Shown: positions 18,936-31,153, numbered from the stretch's first letter. The stretch is DNA of 64,000 nucleotides from Bacillus sp. ISL-51 (GCF_018613535.1 NZ_JAGGQB010000005.1:124001-188000), one strand, 5' to 3'. Translations and numbers: made by a program. The notes: generated by a model from the sequence alone, not told the origin.

Positions 18936-21608
18936 TTATTTTTTTCTTGTCAAAAGTTGACCCGCCAGTAAAAAAGTCGGGATGGATGACATGCCGATAA
19001 CGAGCATCCAATCACCAGGCGTAATCGGTACGGTTTTGAAAATCGGCTGCAGGGGCGGATAGTAGATCACAATGGTCATCAAGAAAACAGACGACAGGAT
19101 GGCGCCGATTAAATAAAGATTCTCAAATGGATTACGGGAGAAAACAGACGTTTCGCTCCGGCAATCAAACACGTGAATGAGCTGAGCCAGTACAAGGGTT
19201 GCAAATGCGACTGTTTGGGCGTACGGCAGATTTTCAGGATTGCGGTGATAGACGACGATGAAAGCTAAAATGGTTGCGGCGCCGATTAAAAATCCTCTCG
19301 ATAGCACTTTCCAGCCGAGTTTCCTGGCGAACACCCCTTCTTTCGGATGCCGCGGCTTCCGCCTCATTACGTCATTCTCGGCCTGATCCATGCCGAGCGC
19401 CATGGCAGGAAGGCCGTCTGTGACCAAGTTTACCCACAATATTTGAATCGGAACCAGCGGCAGAGGCAAGGCGAGAAGCATCGCAAACAGCATAACGAGA
19501 ATTTCACCGACGTTTGATGCGAGCAAATAACGGACGAATTTTCTTATATTTTCATAGATATTTCTTCCTTCTTTAATGGCTGATTTAATGGTTGCAAAAT
19601 TATCGTCTACGAGAATAAGAGAGGACGCTTCTTTCGCCACATCCGTACCGGTAACGCCCATAGCGACACCGATATCGGCCTGCTTAATGGCCGGCGCGTC
19701 ATTGACTCCGTCTCCTGTCATTGCGACGACGTGTCCGTTCTCTTGAAACGCTTTGACGATTTTTAATTTATGCTCCGGCGATACGCGGGCAAATACATAG
19801 ACATCATCCACAGCCTCAGCAAGCTCTTTTGACGTAAGCTCGTTAAGCATTTTCCCGTCCATCACACGGCCTTTTTTCGGAAGAAGGCGCAATTCTTTTG
19901 CGATAGCTTTTGCCGTTTCCACATGGTCACCCGTAATCATAACGGTTTTAATGCCTGCTTCCCGGCATTCTTTAATGGCTTGCCTGACCTCGGGACGAGG
20001 CGGATCAATCATACCGGAAAGCCCGAGCATCGTGAGGTTTTTTTCCGCCTGCTCCATCGTCGGCTTCTCCCCGGACTTAAGCGGTTTGTATGCAATGGCA
20101 ATCGTTCTGAGCGCTTGAGACGCCAATTGTTTGAGCACCGCTTCTGTTTCGGCTTTCTTTTCTCCAGAATATGGGGCGGTTCTGCCGTCATACATCATAT
20201 GTGATGAACGCTCAATTAACACGTCAGGAGCACCCTTTGTAATGACGAACTGCTTCTTATCCTTCCCCTCTACAATAACAGTCATCATTTTACGGACGGA
20301 GTCAAACGGAAACTCAGTAATCACGCGGTATTGCGACTGGAGCCAGTCATTTGTAAAACCGCCTTTCCTCGCCGCCGTCAATAGCGCCCCTTCCGTCGGA
20401 TCACCGTCTAATACATAGTGCCCGTCTTTCAGTTCAATTTCGGACGTATTGCATAATGCGCCGAAGAGCAGCATTTGCTCAAGCGGCCTATCATCTTTCG
20501 GTTTGATTTCTTGATCATCTCGTGTGAAAACCCCGGCCGGCTCATAGCCGATGCCTGACACTTTAAATGTTTTTCCGCCCGACCACATGTGGGTGACCGT
20601 CATTTTGTTTTGCGTCAGTGTGCCGGTTTTATCAGAACAAATAATTGATGCGCAGCCCAGCGTTTCAACCGCCGGAAGCTTTCTTACGATTGATTTTTGT
20701 TTGATCATGCGCTGTACGCCGAGTGATAAAGCAACCGTAACGATGGCAGGGAGGCCCTCCGGAATCGCGGCTACCGCCAATGACACTCCCGCCAAAAACA
20801 TGCTGTAGAGCTCATGTCCCTGTATAACGCCGACAGCTACGACCAATACCGTTAATAGCAGCGCGACAACAATTAAAATTTTGCCCAGTTCTTCCAGCCT
20901 TCTTTGCAGCGGCGTTGAGATATTGCCCGCTGAATCCAGCATATCGGCGATTTTTCCCATCGCCGTATTCATTCCTGTGCCGACAACGACACCGACGCCG
21001 CTGCCGCGCGTGACGATCGTACCCATAAACCCCATATTGGTGATATCGCCTAAGGAGACATCCGGCTCCCTCAGCTTATCAGCCTGTTTCACAACCGGAA
21101 GTGATTCTCCGGTGAGCGCCGATTCTTCGATTTCAAGGCTCTTCGCTTCAACGATTCGCACGTCTGCGCCAATCCGATCGCCGCTTGTAAATTTCACAAT
21201 ATCTCCGGGTACGAGTTCCTTGGACTGAATTTTCGTCCAGTTCCCATCACGAAGCGCTGACACATATGGCGTCGACAGCTCTTTTAATGCTTTCAAAGAC
21301 TTTTCCGCACGCCGCTCTTGGAAAAAGCCGAGGACACCATTGACAAATACGATCGCCATAATGGCAATTGCATCTACATATTCGCCCAAAAATCCTGAAA
21401 TTAAAGTTGCCGCCAGCAGCACAAGCACCATGAAGTCTTTAAACTGTGCGAAAAACAATACTATCGCTGAGGTCCGCTTCCCCTCTTGAAGTTCATTCGG
21501 TCCGTGCTTTTCAAGGCGTTTTTTCACTTCTTTTTCGGTCAATCCCTGTTTAATGGACGTATTTGTTGCTTGCAGCAAATCGGTTTGTCCCATTTCATGA
21601 AACTTCAT
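18936..21608 (-). CDS. yloB: P-type calcium-transporting ATPase YloB
   Basis: An 890-residue P2A-type cation ATPase resembling eukaryotic SERCA pumps. The phosphorylation motif [12 protein letters not shown], the actuator motif LTGESLPV, the nucleotide-domain KGAPDVL and the hinge [18 protein letters not shown] are all intact. In the membrane part PEGLPAIV and NLVTDGLPA correspond to M4 and M6 of calcium pumps, which hold ion-ligating residues. The N-terminal cytosolic segment and ten predicted membrane helices fit the usual topology. In B. subtilis YloB is a Ca2+ pump produced during sporulation. The gene is divergent from rqcH, with only about 118 bases between starts. Confidence 0.95.
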   Translation of the reverse strand: MKFHEMGQTDLLQATNTSIKQGLTEKEVKKRLEKHGPNELQEGKRTSAIVLFFAQFKDFMVLVLLAATLISGFLGEYVDAIAIMAIVFVNGVLGFFQERRAEKSLKALKELSTPYVSALRDGNWTKIQSKELVPGDIVKFTSGDRIGADVRIVEAKSLEIEESALTGESLPVVKQADKLREPDVSLGDITNMGFMGTIVTRGSGVGVVVGTGMNTAMGKIADMLDSAGNISTPLQRRLEELGKILIVVALLLTVLVVAVGVIQGHELYSMFLAGVSLAVAAIPEGLPAIVTVALSLGVQRMIKQKSIVRKLPAVETLGCASIICSDKTGTLTQNKMTVTHMWSGGKTFKVSGIGYEPAGVFTRDDQEIKPKDDRPLEQMLLFGALCNTSEIELKDGHYVLDGDPTEGALLTAARKGGFTNDWLQSQYRVITEFPFDSVRKMMTVIVEGKDKKQFVITKGAPDVLIERSSHMMYDGRTAPYSGEKKAETEAVLKQLASQALRTIAIAYKPLKSGEKPTMEQAEKNLTMLGLSGMIDPPRPEVRQAIKECREAGIKTVMITGDHVETAKAIAKELRLLPKKGRVMDGKMLNELTSKELAEAVDDVYVFARVSPEHKLKIVKAFQENGHVVAMTGDGVNDAPAIKQADIGVAMGVTGTDVAKEASSLILVDDNFATIKSAIKEGRNIYENIRKFVRYLLASNVGEILVMLFAMLLALPLPLVPIQILWVNLVTDGLPAMALGMDQAENDVMRRKPRHPKEGVFARKLGWKVLSRGFLIGAATILAFIVVYHRNPENLPYAQTVAFATLVLAQLIHVFDCRSETSVFSRNPFENLYLIGAILSSVFLMTIVIYYPPLQPIFKTVPITPGDWMLVIGMSSIPTFLLAGQLLTRKK

Positions 21609-21663
21609 TTCCCTCGTCCACTCCCCTGCTCACTTTAGAGATGTCACTCTACAAACAAGCTTA

Positions 21664-21692
21664 TTCTGACTCGTCCCTTTTCATGCTATAAT
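21664..21692 (+). promoter_or_regulatory. candidate sigma-A promoter of rqcH
   Basis: TATAAT (21687-21692) preceded by a TG element, with TTCTGA (21664-21669) 17 bases upstream. The perfect -10 supports the call; the -35 is weak. It lies 35 bases before the rqcH start. Confidence 0.65.
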
Positions 21693-21726
21693 TATCGAAT
21701 GCAGGAAGAAGGAAAGGGTGTTTCAT

Positions 21727-23433
21727 ATGTCTTTTGATGGCATGTTTACATACGGAATGACACACGAACTGAACAGCAAGATTGCCGGAGGCCGGATCAC
21801 AAGAGTCCATCAGCCTTTTAAGCATGACGTGATCTTCTATATTCGCGCAAACGGAAAAAACCATAAATTATTATTATCAGCACATCCCAGCTACTCACGG
21901 GTGCATTTGACCGATCAGGCCTATGAAAACCCGAGCGAGCCGCCAATGTTTTGTATGCTGCTCCGAAAGCATATAGAAGGCGGATTTATTGAGAAAATCG
22001 AACAGGCCGGATTAGACCGGATTATGATGTTTCATATTAAAAGCAGAAATGAGATCGGCGATGAAACCGCGAGAACGCTTTACGTCGAAATTATGGGGCG
22101 GCACAGCAACTTGATTTTGACTGACGAAGAAGGATCAATCATAGACGGCTTAAAGCATTTATCACCGTCAATGAACAGCTACCGGACCGTGCTGCCCGGC
22201 TATGATTACAAACTTCCTCCCGCTCAGGAAAAAATATCGCCGCTGACTGCGGATGAAGAGGACATTTTACGTTATCTCAGTTTTCAGGAAGGACGGCTTG
22301 ACCAGCAGATCGTCAAGCATTTCTCCGGTGTTTCTCCGCTTTTTGCAAAAGAAGCGGTCTACAGAGCGGGACTGGCGAACAAAATCACGCTTCCGAAGAC
22401 ATTGTTAGAGATGTTTCAAGCGGTGAAGGAAGGCAAGTTAACGCCTAATATTACATCAGCAGGCGGGAAGGAATATTTCTATTTACTTGCGCTCACGCAC
22501 GTAAACGGAGAGGAGCGCGGCTTTCAGTCATTGAGCGGACTGCTGGACCGGTTTTATTTCGGAAAAGCGGAACGCGACCGCGTCAAACAGCAGGCTCAGG
22601 ATCTCGAACGATTTGTCGTGAACGAACGGAAAAAGAACGCCAATAAAATCAAAAAGCTTGAGAAAACGCTCGACTATTCCGAGAACGCGAAGGAATTCCA
22701 GTTATACGGCGAGCTGCTGACGGCGAATTTGTATATGCTGAAAAAAGGAGATAAGGAAGCGAAGGCCATCAATTATTACGATGAGGAAAGCCCGGTGATC
22801 ACCATTCCTTTAAATCCGAACAAAACACCTTCAGAAAACGCGCAGATATATTTTACTAAGTATCAAAAAGCGAAAAATTCCGTTGCGGTCGTCAAAGAGC
22901 AAATCCGTTTGGCCGAGGAAGAAATCGCCTATTTCGATCAGCTGATCCAGCAGCTCTCTTCCGCTTCAACAAAGGATATTCATGAAATAAGAGAGGAGCT
23001 TGTCGAAGGCAAATACTTACGCCCGAAGCAGCAAAAAGGACAGAAAAGGAACAAACAGCTCGCGCCTGTTTTGGAGCAATATGAATCTTCCAGCGGTCTG
23101 AGCATTCTGGTCGGCAAAAATAATAAACAAAATGAGTATTTAACGACAAAGGCTGCTGCAAGGGATGATATGTGGTTTCATACGAAAGACATTCCGGGCT
23201 CACACGTCGTAATTAAAAGCAGCGAACCTGATGAACAATCCATTCTGGAAGCAGCAGCAATTGCCGCTTATTTTTCAAAAGCGAAGGATTCCGGATCAGT
23301 GCCTGTTGACTATACAAAAATCAGACACGTTAAGAAACCTAATGGCGCAAAACCAGGCTTTGTGACCTATGACAGCCAGCATACCGTATTTGTCACACCT
23401 GATGCCGACCTCGTCATACGGCTGAAAAAATAA
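21727..23433 (+). CDS. rqcH: RqcH, Rqc2-type ribosome quality control factor
   Basis: A 568-residue NFACT protein (YloA, earlier called a fibronectin-binding protein). In B. subtilis RqcH binds 50S subunits with stalled peptidyl-tRNA and adds C-terminal alanine tails that mark the chain for degradation. The domain order is NFACT-N (about 1-180), HhH region, long coiled coil (about 280-430, rich in [20 protein letters not shown] sequence) and NFACT-R (about 440-560) with [17 protein letters not shown]. The start at 21727 gives [17 protein letters not shown] lies about 8 bases upstream. The GTG at 21718 is less likely. It is a single-gene unit with its own promoter and terminator. Confidence 0.95.
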   Translation: MSFDGMFTYGMTHELNSKIAGGRITRVHQPFKHDVIFYIRANGKNHKLLLSAHPSYSRVHLTDQAYENPSEPPMFCMLLRKHIEGGFIEKIEQAGLDRIMMFHIKSRNEIGDETARTLYVEIMGRHSNLILTDEEGSIIDGLKHLSPSMNSYRTVLPGYDYKLPPAQEKISPLTADEEDILRYLSFQEGRLDQQIVKHFSGVSPLFAKEAVYRAGLANKITLPKTLLEMFQAVKEGKLTPNITSAGGKEYFYLLALTHVNGEERGFQSLSGLLDRFYFGKAERDRVKQQAQDLERFVVNERKKNANKIKKLEKTLDYSENAKEFQLYGELLTANLYMLKKGDKEAKAINYYDEESPVITIPLNPNKTPSENAQIYFTKYQKAKNSVAVVKEQIRLAEEEIAYFDQLIQQLSSASTKDIHEIREELVEGKYLRPKQQKGQKRNKQLAPVLEQYESSSGLSILVGKNNKQNEYLTTKAAARDDMWFHTKDIPGSHVVIKSSEPDEQSILEAAAIAAYFSKAKDSGSVPVDYTKIRHVKKPNGAKPGFVTYDSQHTVFVTPDADLVIRLKK

Positions 23434-23442
23434 AAAGAACAT

Positions 23443-23477
23443 AAAACCACCTCCAGTTGGTTTGGAGGTGGTTTTTT
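23443..23477 (+). terminator. rqcH terminator
   Basis: A perfect 10-bp stem ACCACCTCCA / TGGAGGTGGT followed by TTTTTT, ten bases after the rqcH stop. Confidence 0.93.
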
Positions 23478-23499
23478 CAAGAAGCTGAACCCAGAAATA

Positions 23500-23526
23500 A
23501 ACAAGAGAGGCTGCATCAGCCTCTCT
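23500..23526 (-). terminator. alpha-amylase terminator
   Basis: On the minus strand GAGAGGCTG and CAGCCTCTC pair around ATG and are followed by TTGTTTATTT, directly after the amylase stop. It converges on the rqcH terminator. Confidence 0.85.
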
Positions 23527-23531
23527 CTCCC

Positions 23532-25143
<1,612 letters not shown>

Positions 25144-25232
25144 ATATCTATTTTCCTATATTTTCACATGCCCAAAAAGCAATTGTGAAATTTAGATATG
25201 GAGCTCCGCTGTTGGGGAGTACCCCCGACAAA

Positions 25233-25293
25233 ATAAAAAACACCTTAGCTGAATTTAGGTATGCAGTACAAAATTCAGGCTAAAGGTGTTTTT
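25233..25293 (-). terminator. terminator of the cysH-sirC operon
   Basis: A long hairpin, CACCTTTAGCCTGAATTT pairing with AAATTCAGCTAAGGTG (two single-base bulges), followed by TTTTTTATTTT on the minus strand. It separates the sulfur operon from the amylase gene. Confidence 0.9.
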
Positions 25294-25334
25294 CTGCGGG
25301 AATAAGAGTCAGTTACCACAGTTTTCGGCAGTAT

Positions 25335-25823
25335 TTATGTTCCTCTTCTTTTCTCAAACAAGCGGCTCACTTCTTCAACCAATTCGCCGCCGATCAGCGG
25401 GTCTATTTTTTCTGCAATCTGTTTGGTGTGTTTTGGGCTTGCGCCGCTTGTTGAAATTGACACTTGAATATGCCCTTTGCGGATGATCTTCGGCATATAG
25501 ACGCTGCCGTTTTCAGCCTCGCTTACACAGTTGACCAGCTGGGAATCAGAAGCGTTTGCGGCAATCTGCAAATTCACTGTCCGGTCATTTGTTGCTGCGA
25601 TGATGAAAAAGGCAGGCGTAAGATCCTCCATTTCAATTTTGCGGGCAATCCAGCGGATGCGGCCCTCCTCCGCCAATTGTTTAATTTCAGGGAGGGCTTC
25701 AGGACTGATCACAGTAATCTCCGCTCGTTCCGGAAGCACTGTTTTCAACCGCCTAAAAGCAACATTGCCTCCGCCTGCAATGACCACTTTCTTTCCGCTG
25801 AGGTTAATGTGAAGGGGCAGCAT
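25335..25823 (-). CDS. sirC: precorrin-2 dehydrogenase / sirohydrochlorin-forming SirC
   Basis: A 162-residue NAD-dependent precorrin-2 dehydrogenase (YlnF), the second of three siroheme-synthesis steps here. The N-terminal Rossmann fold shows KKVVIAGGGNVAFRRL (GxGxxA-type nucleotide loop, about residues 10-25), and the dimerisation part has SISTSGASPKHTKQIAEKI near 120-138. It lacks the chelatase activity of larger Met8/CysG enzymes, which SirB supplies. The start at 25823 (MLPLHINLSGKK) has AGGGGG upstream and overlaps sirB by 20 bases; the longer open frame from 25880 is discarded. It is the last gene of the operon. Confidence 0.94.
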   Translation of the reverse strand: MLPLHINLSGKKVVIAGGGNVAFRRLKTVLPERAEITVISPEALPEIKQLAEEGRIRWIARKIEMEDLTPAFFIIAATNDRTVNLQIAANASDSQLVNCVSEAENGSVYMPKIIRKGHIQVSISTSGASPKHTKQIAEKIDPLIGGELVEEVSRLFEKRRGT

Positions 25824-26589
25824 ATAATTCCCCCTTGAAATCAAACTGACCGTCAGGATTTTCAGCGGCTTCTGCCACACGGTTCAAAAACGCCTGCTTG
25901 ATATGCTGGTGAAAGCCCAGATATGAAGCAAGATAAACGTTTTGATTCACGGTTTGAAGCTTTTGAACCTCCCGCTCGATCTCTGTCATTAAAAGCCCGG
26001 TAAACAGCAGATAAGGCACGATAAAAACAGGAGCGCCATCATCCTCCGCAAGCCTGGCAAACACTTCTTTGTAGTGCGGTTTACAGGCAGTTAAAAAACA
26101 AGGAATTACTTCTTTAACGGGCGCGACCCGGCTGAGCCTTCCGGCAACCTCGCTGATATCCTTTTTGACAGCGGGATCTGTACTTCCTCTTCCGATCAGC
26201 ACAACTTTCGCCTGTTCAATCGCTCCGCCTGTTTCTAAGAGACGATGGTAAACCGCTTTTACGACCTCATCATCCACCCCGATCGGAACGCCGTACGTCA
26301 CCTGTACATCAGGATGGCGGGCTGCTGCGTGAGCGATCTCAATCGGAATGTCCTGTTTTGCGTGAGCGGCAGTCAACAGCAAGAGAGGCACCACCGCAAT
26401 GTGAGTGGCGCCTTGATTGACACATGCTTCAAATCCCGTTTCAATAGACGGTTTCTGCAGCTCTAAAAAACAGATTTCTTGAATAGGGGCTTTTGTGTGC
26501 ATCTTGCATCCTTCTAAAAACGCTGCCGATTCTGTCTGAGCTTTTTTCAGCCGGCTCCCGTGTCCGACGTATAATATCGCCTGCTTCAT
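25804..26589 (-). CDS. sirB: sirohydrochlorin ferrochelatase SirB
   Basis: A 261-residue CbiX-type ferrochelatase (YlnE) that inserts iron into sirohydrochlorin to give siroheme, the cofactor of sulfite reductase. Two repeats of the chelatase fold are visible: ILYVGHGSRLKKAQTES with the metal-binding His near residue 10, and VVLIGRGSTDPAVKKDI in the second half. PLLLLTAAHAKQDIP near residues 87-101 carries the second conserved His. Length equals that of B. subtilis. Its ATG directly follows the sumT stop and its end overlaps sirC, indicating coupled translation of the siroheme enzymes. Confidence 0.95.
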   Translation of the reverse strand: MKQAILYVGHGSRLKKAQTESAAFLEGCKMHTKAPIQEICFLELQKPSIETGFEACVNQGATHIAVVPLLLLTAAHAKQDIPIEIAHAAARHPDVQVTYGVPIGVDDEVVKAVYHRLLETGGAIEQAKVVLIGRGSTDPAVKKDISEVAGRLSRVAPVKEVIPCFLTACKPHYKEVFARLAEDDGAPVFIVPYLLFTGLLMTEIEREVQKLQTVNQNVYLASYLGFHQHIKQAFLNRVAEAAENPDGQFDFKGELYAAPSH

Positions 26590-27363
26590 TTACAACGCCT
26601 CGCTCAAATCATGTTTTTTCAGTTCAGATTCAAACCAGTCCAGCTTACAGTGATAATTGACGACATCACCGATGACAATTAAGCTCGGATTTTTGATCTC
26701 TTCTTTTATCACCGTTTCCGAAAGTGTGGCCACTGTGCAGAAAACTGACTTTTGCTTGTCAGTCGTGCCCCAGTGAATAAAGGCAGCAGGCGTTTCGCCG
26801 TCTCTGCCGTTTTCCAGCAGCATTTTTTCAATATGCCGGATATTTTTGATACCCATGTAGATGACAAGCGTATCAATGCCGGTCGCCAGCGCCTTCCATT
26901 TTTCTTCAAAATCGTCTTCTTGTTTATAATGCCCGGTAACGAACGCGACATTTGAGCCCGCATCCCTGTGCGTGACGGGAATGCCGGCGTAAGCGGCCGC
27001 CGCGATGCCCGATGTAATACCCGGTACGATCTCAAACGGAATGGCGTTTTGCGCGAGAGTTTCTGCTTCTTCTCCGCCGCGGCCGAACACGAACGGGTCG
27101 CCTCCTTTGAGCCTTACGACGGTTTTTCCCTTTTTCGCGTATTTCACAAGAAAACGGTTAATGGTTTCCTGTTTCATAATATGGAAATCAGGGAGCTTAC
27201 CGCAGTAAATCAAGTCCGCTTCTTCTTTGGCGTATTGTAAAATCTCTTTGTTTACTAATCTGTCATATAAAATAACGTCAGCTTGCTGAATGGCCTTCAT
27301 TGCCTTTACCGTTAATAAGTCCGGATCTCCCGGACCGGCCCCAACGATAAATACTTTCCCCAT
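26590..27363 (-). CDS. sumT: uroporphyrinogen-III C-methyltransferase
   Basis: A 257-residue SAM-dependent methyltransferase (YlnD, SUMT/CobA type) that makes precorrin-2 from uroporphyrinogen III, the first step to siroheme. The N-terminal VFIVGAGPGDPDLLTVKA, the VVRLKGGDPFVFGRGGEE segment near residues 81-98 and VPGITSGIAAAAYAGIPVTHR near 112-132 are the standard family motifs. The 122-base gap from cysC contains a TG-extended TAAAAT and a small hairpin, so a secondary promoter is possible but unproven. The three siroheme genes follow sulfate-assimilation genes because sulfite reductase needs the cofactor. Confidence 0.95.
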   Translation of the reverse strand: MGKVFIVGAGPGDPDLLTVKAMKAIQQADVILYDRLVNKEILQYAKEEADLIYCGKLPDFHIMKQETINRFLVKYAKKGKTVVRLKGGDPFVFGRGGEEAETLAQNAIPFEIVPGITSGIAAAAYAGIPVTHRDAGSNVAFVTGHYKQEDDFEEKWKALATGIDTLVIYMGIKNIRHIEKMLLENGRDGETPAAFIHWGTTDKQKSVFCTVATLSETVIKEEIKNPSLIVIGDVVNYHCKLDWFESELKKHDLSEAL

Positions 27364-27485
27364 GGTATTCTCCCCGATCCGTTTTGAAGTCTTCCAGAAC
27401 AGCCGCGAGGCCGCACACCAGCTATTTTATCATATCCCGTTCTTCTGACGGGCATCCGGCTGAATGCGCGGCCTTTTTGGACTTA

Positions 27486-28079
27486 TTATGCTAAATTGTT
27501 TTTCACAAATTCAATGAGCTGGCTTGTGCATTCTTCTCGTTCATATTTGCCGGAATCAAGTACGAGCTCAGGCGCTTTCGGCTCCTCGTACGGAGAATCA
27601 ATTCCTGTAAAGAAAGGAATTTCGCCGTTTCTTGCTTTTTTATATAAACCTTTCGGGTCCCGCTGTTCACAAATGTCGAGGCCGCATTTGATGTAGACTT
27701 CATTAAATTCACCTTCACTCACCAGCTGGCGAACCTGCTCTCTGTCTTCACGGAACGGAGAAATAAAGGCGGTAATGACGATGGTGCCCTGCTGAACGAA
27801 AAGCTTCGCCACTTCACCGATTCTGCGAATATTTTCCTTGCGGTCATCATCAGAAAACCCTAAATCCTTATTTAATCCGTGGCGGATGTTATCTCCGTCC
27901 AATACGATCACTTGATAGCCCTGTTCAAACAGCTCGCGCGCTGCGGCATTTGCAATGGTGGATTTTCCGGAGCCGCTTAAGCCTGTGAGCCAGAGAATGG
28001 AGCTTTTATGATTGTTTTTCCCCTGATATTCTTCTTTCGTTATTGAGGCATCATGCCACACAATATCACGATTCGTCAC
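27486..28079 (-). CDS. cysC: adenylylsulfate kinase
   Basis: A 197-residue APS kinase that phosphorylates adenylylsulfate to PAPS. The P-loop is GLSGSGKST at about residues 33-41, followed by the conserved DGDNIRHGLNKDLGFS near 61-76 and FISPFREDREQVR near 105-117. The start is GTG at 28079, chosen because AAGGAGG lies about 9 bases upstream. It stands 14 bases after sat, so sulfate is activated to APS and PAPS by adjacent genes. Confidence 0.96.
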   Translation of the reverse strand: MTNRDIVWHDASITKEEYQGKNNHKSSILWLTGLSGSGKSTIANAAARELFEQGYQVIVLDGDNIRHGLNKDLGFSDDDRKENIRRIGEVAKLFVQQGTIVITAFISPFREDREQVRQLVSEGEFNEVYIKCGLDICEQRDPKGLYKKARNGEIPFFTGIDSPYEEPKAPELVLDSGKYEREECTSQLIEFVKNNLA

Positions 28080-28093
28080 TCTTTTTTTCCTCC

Positions 28094-29242
28094 TTAAGAA
28101 ACGCCTGCTTCTTCTTTCGTTTTCAGCCCTTTAATTAATACCTCGACAACTTCAGGACGGCTGAATTCCGCCGGCGGCATCACGCCGCTTCGCAGCATTT
28201 CTCTGACTTTCGTTCCTGAAAGAATGACGTGGTGCTCTCTTTCGTGCGGACATGTTTTGGCAGTCGCCATGTTGCCGCATTTTTGGCAGAAGAAGCTGTG
28301 CTCGAATTTCATCGGCGTAATGCCGAGTTCATCTGCTGTAAACTGGTCGAACAGCTCTTGCGCTTCGTACGTGCCGTAGTAATCACCCACTCCGGCATGG
28401 TCGCGGCCGACGATAAAATGTGTGCAGCCGTAGTTTTTCCGGACAAGCGCGTGGAAAATGGCTTCTCTCGGGCCAGCATACCGCATGGCCGCTAAAAATA
28501 CGCCAAGAAAAACGCGGTCTTTCGGATAATAATGATCGAGCAGCACCTGATAGCTTTCCATTCTGACGTCTGCCAGAATATCGTCTGATTTTGTTTCACC
28601 GACAAGCGGGTTCAAAAACAAACCGTCAACCGTTTCAAGCGCTGTTTTTTGAATATATTCGTGCGCGCGGTGAACGGGATTTCTCGTTTGGAAGCCGACA
28701 ATGGTTTTCCAGCCTTTTTCTTCAAATCTGCGTCTTGTTTCAGCAGGTTCAAAGGTAAACTCCGGAAACTGTTTTGACGCTTTTTTGATTAATGTAATCG
28801 GTCCCCCGACGTACGTATCACCGCGGCTGAACAATTTTTTCACGCCAGGATGCGCGGCATCGTCGGTTTTATACACATGAATGGCTTCTTTTTGTTTGTC
28901 TGGCGTGTACATATCTTCGATCTCTACCACGCCGTATGTTTCTCCGCCGTACGTTAATTTAACGGTGTCGCCGATTGCAAGCTCAGCTGCTTTTTCTGAA
29001 TCAACCGGAAGCGTGATCGGAAGAGACCAGACGGTTCCGGATGCCAAACGCATGTTTTCAACGACTGACACGTAATCTTTTTCTGTGAAAAATCCTTCAA
29101 TCGGGCTGTACCCCCCAATTCCGATCAACTCTAAATCAGCAAACGAAATCAGGTCCAATTCGATTTCCTTTTGAATAGATGTAACGTCGTATTGCTCGTT
29201 TATCCGATTAATTAATGTTCCTCCGTGCGGTGCTAAACTCAT
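28094..29242 (-). CDS. sat: sulfate adenylyltransferase (ATP sulfurylase)
   Basis: A 382-residue single-chain ATP sulfurylase that makes adenylylsulfate and pyrophosphate from sulfate and ATP. The nucleotide-binding motifs [13 protein letters not shown] near residues 184-196 and the VGRDHAGVG segment near 277-285 are intact. A C-terminal C-x2-C...C-x-H pattern ([15 protein letters not shown]) is typical of bacterial homodimeric enzymes. It resembles B. subtilis Sat throughout. It lies 48 bases after cysP in the sulfate-assimilation operon behind the SAM-I riboswitch. Confidence 0.96.
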   Translation of the reverse strand: MSLAPHGGTLINRINEQYDVTSIQKEIELDLISFADLELIGIGGYSPIEGFFTEKDYVSVVENMRLASGTVWSLPITLPVDSEKAAELAIGDTVKLTYGGETYGVVEIEDMYTPDKQKEAIHVYKTDDAAHPGVKKLFSRGDTYVGGPITLIKKASKQFPEFTFEPAETRRRFEEKGWKTIVGFQTRNPVHRAHEYIQKTALETVDGLFLNPLVGETKSDDILADVRMESYQVLLDHYYPKDRVFLGVFLAAMRYAGPREAIFHALVRKNYGCTHFIVGRDHAGVGDYYGTYEAQELFDQFTADELGITPMKFEHSFFCQKCGNMATAKTCPHEREHHVILSGTKVREMLRSGVMPPAEFSRPEVVEVLIKGLKTKEEAGVS

Positions 29243-29290
29243 AACAATTTGTTCCTCCCAGTTAACAGATAAATAAACTCAGATTAATAG

Positions 29291-30355
29291 TTAAATGCCC
29301 CCGCCTTGTTCATGGACAGAGCGCTTCTCTTTGCGGATGGCTTTCATCAGGCTGACTGCTCCGCCGGCGGCTAAAAGCACGCTTGCCATCATAAAGATGG
29401 AATAGTAATCTCCTTTTAATAATAAGGAGACAAGCAGGTAAGAAATAGACAGTGATAAAAACGGCGAAACGATCCATACTTTCAGCATCGTTTTCACGAC
29501 TTGTTTATGAAAAACGTTAGGCCCGTTTTTAGCCATTCCGATACCGATAATTGACGATGAAGTCACTTGTGCCAAAGGAACCGGCAATCCGAATACGGAG
29601 CTGATAATGACAAGACCTGCTCCGGTTCCGGAAAGCAGAATGCCTTCTCCGGCTGAAAATCTCGTAATTTTTTTGCCGTTTGTTTCAAGCACCTTTCGTC
29701 CTAAAAGCAAAGCCCCGAGGGCAACAAAGACGCCTCCGTACAACGTGCCGTTAGACACGTTGAGCACTCCGGCCGCAACTAATGGGCCTACGGCGTTTGC
29801 CACGTTGTTCATTCCGGCTGAAAAAGCTTCCGAAAATCCCGCGATAAGGAGCACAATTCCCAATATTCGCTGTTTTCGGGTTGAAATGACGCGAATATTC
29901 AGAGAACTAAACAACTTCGAAACGAGATACGTGAAGCAGAAGGCGACAAACGGAACCAGCACCCAAAATATAACGATCACAAAAAGATGCTGTATAAATA
30001 AAACTTTGTAGGCTACGCCTACTCCGACAATCGCACCGACGGTCACTTCGCTTGTCGATAACGGAATGCCGAGCACATTTGCCGTAAATAGTGACAGCGT
30101 CGCCGCTCCGATAATGATGCAGACAATGGAGAGCGTAATCGTCTGTTCCGGAATGATTCCGGAGCTTATCGTCTTGACGACTTCTCCCCCGCCGATGATC
30201 GCACCGGACAGAACGCCGGCTGCGCATATCAACAGCGCGTAGGTTTTCTTTTTTACGGCGCCAGACCCGTAAGCGACTCCCATCGAAGCCGCCGCGCCGC
30301 TTGCTCCGATATTCATGGCAAAAAACAGGCTGAATAAAATTGCGGCTATTTCCAT
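29291..30355 (-). CDS. cysP: sulfate permease CysP
   Basis: A 354-residue integral membrane protein of the PiT (inorganic phosphate transporter) family. In B. subtilis CysP is a sulfate permease rather than a phosphate carrier. About ten hydrophobic segments are visible. The two family repeats appear as FAMNIGASGAAASMGVAYGSGA at the N terminus and AFSAGMNNVANAVGPLVAAG in the middle. The location between cysH and sat supports sulfate as substrate; sequence family alone would not. The start lies 12 bases after the cysH stop. Confidence 0.94.
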   Translation of the reverse strand: MEIAAILFSLFFAMNIGASGAAASMGVAYGSGAVKKKTYALLICAAGVLSGAIIGGGEVVKTISSGIIPEQTITLSIVCIIIGAATLSLFTANVLGIPLSTSEVTVGAIVGVGVAYKVLFIQHLFVIVIFWVLVPFVAFCFTYLVSKLFSSLNIRVISTRKQRILGIVLLIAGFSEAFSAGMNNVANAVGPLVAAGVLNVSNGTLYGGVFVALGALLLGRKVLETNGKKITRFSAGEGILLSGTGAGLVIISSVFGLPVPLAQVTSSSIIGIGMAKNGPNVFHKQVVKTMLKVWIVSPFLSLSISYLLVSLLLKGDYYSIFMMASVLLAAGGAVSLMKAIRKEKRSVHEQGGGI

Positions 30356-30367
30356 CGCGCAGCTCCC

Positions 30368-31069
30368 TTATTCATGCAAGCCGCATTCCGTTTTAGCCAT
30401 GCCGTTCCATCTGCCGCTGCGCAAATCTTCCGCAGTAAATGCCGGAGAGGTGCACGGTTCACAGCCAATGCTCGGATAGCCTTGGTCATGAAGGGGGTTA
30501 TAATCAAGTTCATGCTTGGATGTATATCTCCAGATGTCTTTCCATGTCCAATGAATCAGCGGGCATACTTTGATTGATTGAAACTTATCGTCTTTATTCA
30601 GGAAATTCGTATTTGCCCGGCTCGGACCTTGATCGCGGCGCAGGCCGGAAAGCCATGCAGGATGTCCCGACAGCGCTTCTCTTAACGGCAGAATCTTTCT
30701 GATAAAGCAGCACTGGTTAGGGTCACTTTCCCACAGTTTATCCCCGTGAGCCTCAGCCTGTTCTTCAAGAGAAAGGTTTGGTTTTTTCAAAATGATGTTA
30801 AGGCCGGGATACCGCTCTTTGACTTTTTCAATGGTCTCGTACGTTTCCTTAAAATGAAGACCCGTGTCAAGAAAAACGATTTCCGCGTCTTTCTTCACTT
30901 TATAAATTAAATCGATCAGAACGATCCCCTCAATTCCGAAGCTGCACGCATAAACGAGCTGATCTCCGTAGTGTCCGTACGCCCATTTCAGGACTGACAG
31001 CGCACCCTTATAAGAATCGTCTTCCGGAAACGTAATCGCCGGCTCTTCCCATGTGTCATACGTTAACAT
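30368..31069 (-). CDS. cysH: phosphoadenylyl/adenylyl-sulfate reductase
   Basis: A 233-residue reductase that converts activated sulfate to sulfite with thioredoxin. Two cysteine pairs, NQCCFIRK and GCEPCTSP, indicate a [4Fe-4S] cluster, and the ECGLHE tail holds the catalytic Cys. This is the APS-reductase type; the B. subtilis enzyme uses both APS and PAPS. The true start is ATG 31069 ([10 protein letters not shown]), with AGGAGG 8 bases upstream and the B. subtilis length. An open frame runs in frame through the upstream riboswitch but is not translated in my reading. First gene of the operon cysH-cysP-sat-cysC-sumT-sirB-sirC. Confidence 0.96.
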   Translation of the reverse strand: MLTYDTWEEPAITFPEDDSYKGALSVLKWAYGHYGDQLVYACSFGIEGIVLIDLIYKVKKDAEIVFLDTGLHFKETYETIEKVKERYPGLNIILKKPNLSLEEQAEAHGDKLWESDPNQCCFIRKILPLREALSGHPAWLSGLRRDQGPSRANTNFLNKDDKFQSIKVCPLIHWTWKDIWRYTSKHELDYNPLHDQGYPSIGCEPCTSPAFTAEDLRSGRWNGMAKTECGLHE

Positions 31070-31153
31070 TTTTTCTTTCCTCCTCTCGGAGACAATCAAA
31101 CAGCTGTTGCTTTCTGCCGGTTGTCTTTTCCTTAATCTGTTATTCTCATCATA

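Noticed and set aside
27364-27485. Possible promoter and GC-rich repeats between cysC and sumT
   Set aside because: A TG-extended TAAAAT is present but no -35; the GGCCGC/GCGGCC repeats have a T run only on the plus strand, where nothing ends. Too weak to list as a feature.
29907-30227. Second frame inside cysP on the same strand, and similar long shadow frames inside pyrP, ileS, priA and bpr
   Set aside because: All overlap well-supported genes in other frames and have arginine- or histidine-rich shadow composition without ribosome sites.
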